Part shown: one piece after another, positions 6,413 to 6,572 of the stretch
Layout: each line of letters starts with the position of its first letter
Numbering within the stretch: the stretch's first letter is position 1
DNA from: JBLNBQ01 sp050260095
Lineage (GTDB): Bacteria; Bacillota; UBA5301; DYFA01
Direction: 5' to 3'
DNA: 6,572 nucleotides
Assembly (NCBI GenBank): GCA_050260095.1
Contig: JBLNBQ010000148.1
Span: 1 to 6,572 of the forward strand
The notes under the pieces: model-generated
Told to the model about the DNA's origin: nothing
Database searches by the model: none
The model's input: only the letters and a program-made list of their open reading frames with translations
Position numbers and translations under genes: made by a program

Positions 6413-6572
6413 TCACTTCCGCTTGCCCTCAGCGGTCGTAACCCGTACGCCCTGCACGTGAATGTTCACGCGACCCACGGTGACGCCCACCAGGTTTTCA
6501 ACGGTGTACTTCACCTTGTCCATCACGTTGCGGGCGACCTGGCCGATGTTGGTCCCGTAGTCGACGATGATG
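6413..6572 (-). CDS. Asp23/Gls24 (YloU) family protein, 3' part only
   Basis: The last 52 codons of a gene that begins beyond the right edge; the stop is TGA at 6413-6415. The residues IIVDYGTNIGQVARNVMDKV, followed by a segment running through ENLVGVTVGRVNIHVQGV, match the C-terminal half of Asp23/YloU proteins, including the typical INVHVQGV-like strand. Family members are small cytoplasmic proteins linked to alkaline stress and envelope homeostasis, but their molecular role is not firmly known. The yloU-yloV (fakA) order is widely conserved in Bacillota, which supports the call. The 48-nt gap to fakA shows no terminator, so the two are probably cotranscribed. The N-terminal half cannot be assessed. 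Confidence 0.9.
   Translation of the reverse strand, partial: IIVDYGTNIGQVARNVMDKVKYTVENLVGVTVGRVNIHVQGVRVTTAEGKRK

Overview
The window is a GC-rich, compact bacterial segment in which every supported gene lies on the minus strand. The order of transcription (right to left) is: the 3' end of an Asp23/YloU-family gene, then a YloV/FakA-type DhaL-domain kinase, a DegV/FakB-type fatty-acid-binding protein, recG, rsmD, coaD, and a short coiled-coil protein. This order (yloU-yloV-degV-recG-rsmD-coaD) and the protein motifs point to Bacillota, most likely a GC-rich clostridial-type or deep-branching lineage. I cannot fix the genus. Frequent TTG and GTG starts and strong AGGAGG-type ribosome binding sites fit that assignment.

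Layout: 6413-6572 holds the end of the Asp23-like gene, truncated by the window edge. A 48-nt gap leads to fakA (4676-6364). degV (3816-4664) follows after 11 nt, with its ribosome binding site sharing bases with the fakA stop codon. An 89-nt gap (3727-3815), the longest non-coding stretch, contains a GC-rich hairpin followed by TTTT in the minus-strand transcript. It then carries the strong ribosome binding site of recG (1630-3726). recG, rsmD (1037-1639), coaD (555-1040) and the coiled-coil gene (54-548) are packed with overlaps of 10 and 4 nt and a gap of 6 nt, so they are almost certainly cotranscribed and translationally coupled. Positions 1-53 hold nothing I can assign.

Functionally, FakA and the adjacent DegV protein would form a fatty acid kinase: DegV presents the fatty acid and FakA phosphorylates it to acyl-phosphate for phospholipid synthesis. 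RecG rescues stalled replication forks and recombination intermediates. RsmD methylates 16S rRNA, and CoaD makes dephospho-CoA in coenzyme A synthesis. The last gene encodes a charged coiled-coil protein of unknown role. This is a conserved housekeeping neighbourhood. I see no mobile element, CRISPR array, RNA gene or defence system, and nothing that amounts to a new biological system. The most interesting items are the attenuator-like hairpin between degV and recG and the uncharacterised coiled-coil gene.
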